Shown here in pieces: positions 63,735-64,000 of a stretch of 64,000 nucleotides of DNA. Below the pieces are notes generated by a model, which saw nothing but the letters and a program-made list of their open reading frames with translations, did not search any database and was not told the origin of the DNA. This stretch comes from Pseudomonas sp. BGI-2 (GTDB lineage Bacteria > Pseudomonadota > Gammaproteobacteria > Pseudomonadales > Pseudomonadaceae), in NCBI RefSeq assembly GCF_004310295.1, contig NZ_SISB01000023.1, forward strand, positions 39,845-103,844, given 5' to 3'. The stretch's first letter is position 1, and each line of letters starts with the position of its first letter. The translations under genes were made by a program, and so were the position numbers.

Positions 63735-64000
63735 TCACAATTGCGAGTCTAGACACTCGCGCAGCGCGGTTTGCCAGTCAGGCTGACTGACGCCCCATTC
63801 GCGTTGCAGGCGACTGCAATCCAGGCGCGAGTTCAGTGGCCGAACGGCCGGTGTCGGATAGTCGCTGGAGGGCATCGGCAGCAGGTTTGCGCAAGGCTTG
63901 CCCTGTTCCCGCAGCGCTTCGCCGATGGCCTGGGCGAAACCGAACCAGGAGGTTTCGCCCTGAGCGGTCAGGTGATAAGTGCCCCAGGCACCGGCCTGTC
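63735..64000 (-). CDS. rmlD: dTDP-4-dehydrorhamnose reductase RmlD, 3' part (cut by window edge)
   Basis: The last 88 residues of an RmlD-type protein: GAWGTYHLTAQGETSWFGFA, then PTPAVRPLNSRLDCSRLQRE and the final WQTALRECLDSQL. RmlD makes dTDP-L-rhamnose in the last step. GC is high again, so this belongs to the core genome. rmlA and rmlC do not follow downstream on the minus strand within the window. Confidence 0.92.
   Translation of the reverse strand, partial: QAGAWGTYHLTAQGETSWFGFAQAIGEALREQGKPCANLLPMPSSDYPTPAVRPLNSRLDCSRLQREWGVSQPDWQTALRECLDSQL

Overview
The window is chromosomal DNA from a Pseudomonas of the fluorescens group. The housekeeping genes are high-GC. The sequence from gyrA through mtnA, serC-pheA-hisC-tyrA/aroA-cmk-rpsA-ihfB to wzz follows the P. 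aeruginosa PA3160-PA3177 neighbourhood as I remember it. Fluorescens-type palindromic repeats (REP pairs) sit in many intergenic gaps. No rRNA, tRNA or CRISPR array was found.

Positions 1-16331 hold mostly core metabolism: the 5' part of mnmC, a polyphosphate:AMP phosphotransferase, a thiolase, a DMT exporter, fumC, a DUF2059 protein, bolA, trhO, a DsbA-like protein, an ABC exporter, a GGDEF/EAL protein followed by a TenA/PqqC-fold protein, and a GGDEF protein resembling PA3177. Positions 16332-32610 hold the YciK-type SDR, mupP, ubiG and mtaD on the minus strand. These are followed on the plus strand by mtnA, gyrA and a tightly packed aromatic amino acid operon (serC, pheA, hisC, a tyrA-aroA fusion, cmk, rpsA). 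A small lipoprotein gene, ihfB and lapA follow.

Positions 33979-51945 are an AT-rich O-antigen locus with a foreign look, set between ihfB/lapA and comEA. It starts with wzz, an 840-bp degraded gap and a gene for an RfaH-type NusG paralogue. An exact GGCGGTAGCGTG (ops-like) element lies 57 bp past the rfaH stop codon, in the long leader of the sugar operon. The operon encodes a GNAT acyltransferase, two tandem DegT-family proteins (the second has Arg in place of the PLP lysine), a Wzx flippase, a WbjB/FnlA/CapE-type dehydratase, three GT2 glycosyltransferases, a Wzy-like polymerase, and WbpV-, WbpL- and WbpM-like proteins. The last three build and load the first sugar (probably QuiNAc) on undecaprenyl phosphate. 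A GT-C-like membrane protein follows wbpM.

Positions 52267-55942 are a nest of insertion sequences. An old plus-strand IS66 element has been split and partly deleted by a second IS66-family element in the opposite orientation, and an IS21-like end is also present. After this come comEA, an SDR-FabF pair with a convergent TetR regulator, a DUF1989 protein and a DUF2897 protein. A second AT-rich glycan module (60973-63694) encodes an ArnE-like small flippase, an alkaline-phosphatase-superfamily-like protein and a DPM1/GtrB-like glycosyltransferase. The window ends in the 3' part of rmlD on the minus strand.

The observations most worth following are the self-contained RfaH/ops pair inside the O-antigen locus, the DegT pair in which one copy has lost its PLP lysine, and the three-gene glycan module next to rmlD.
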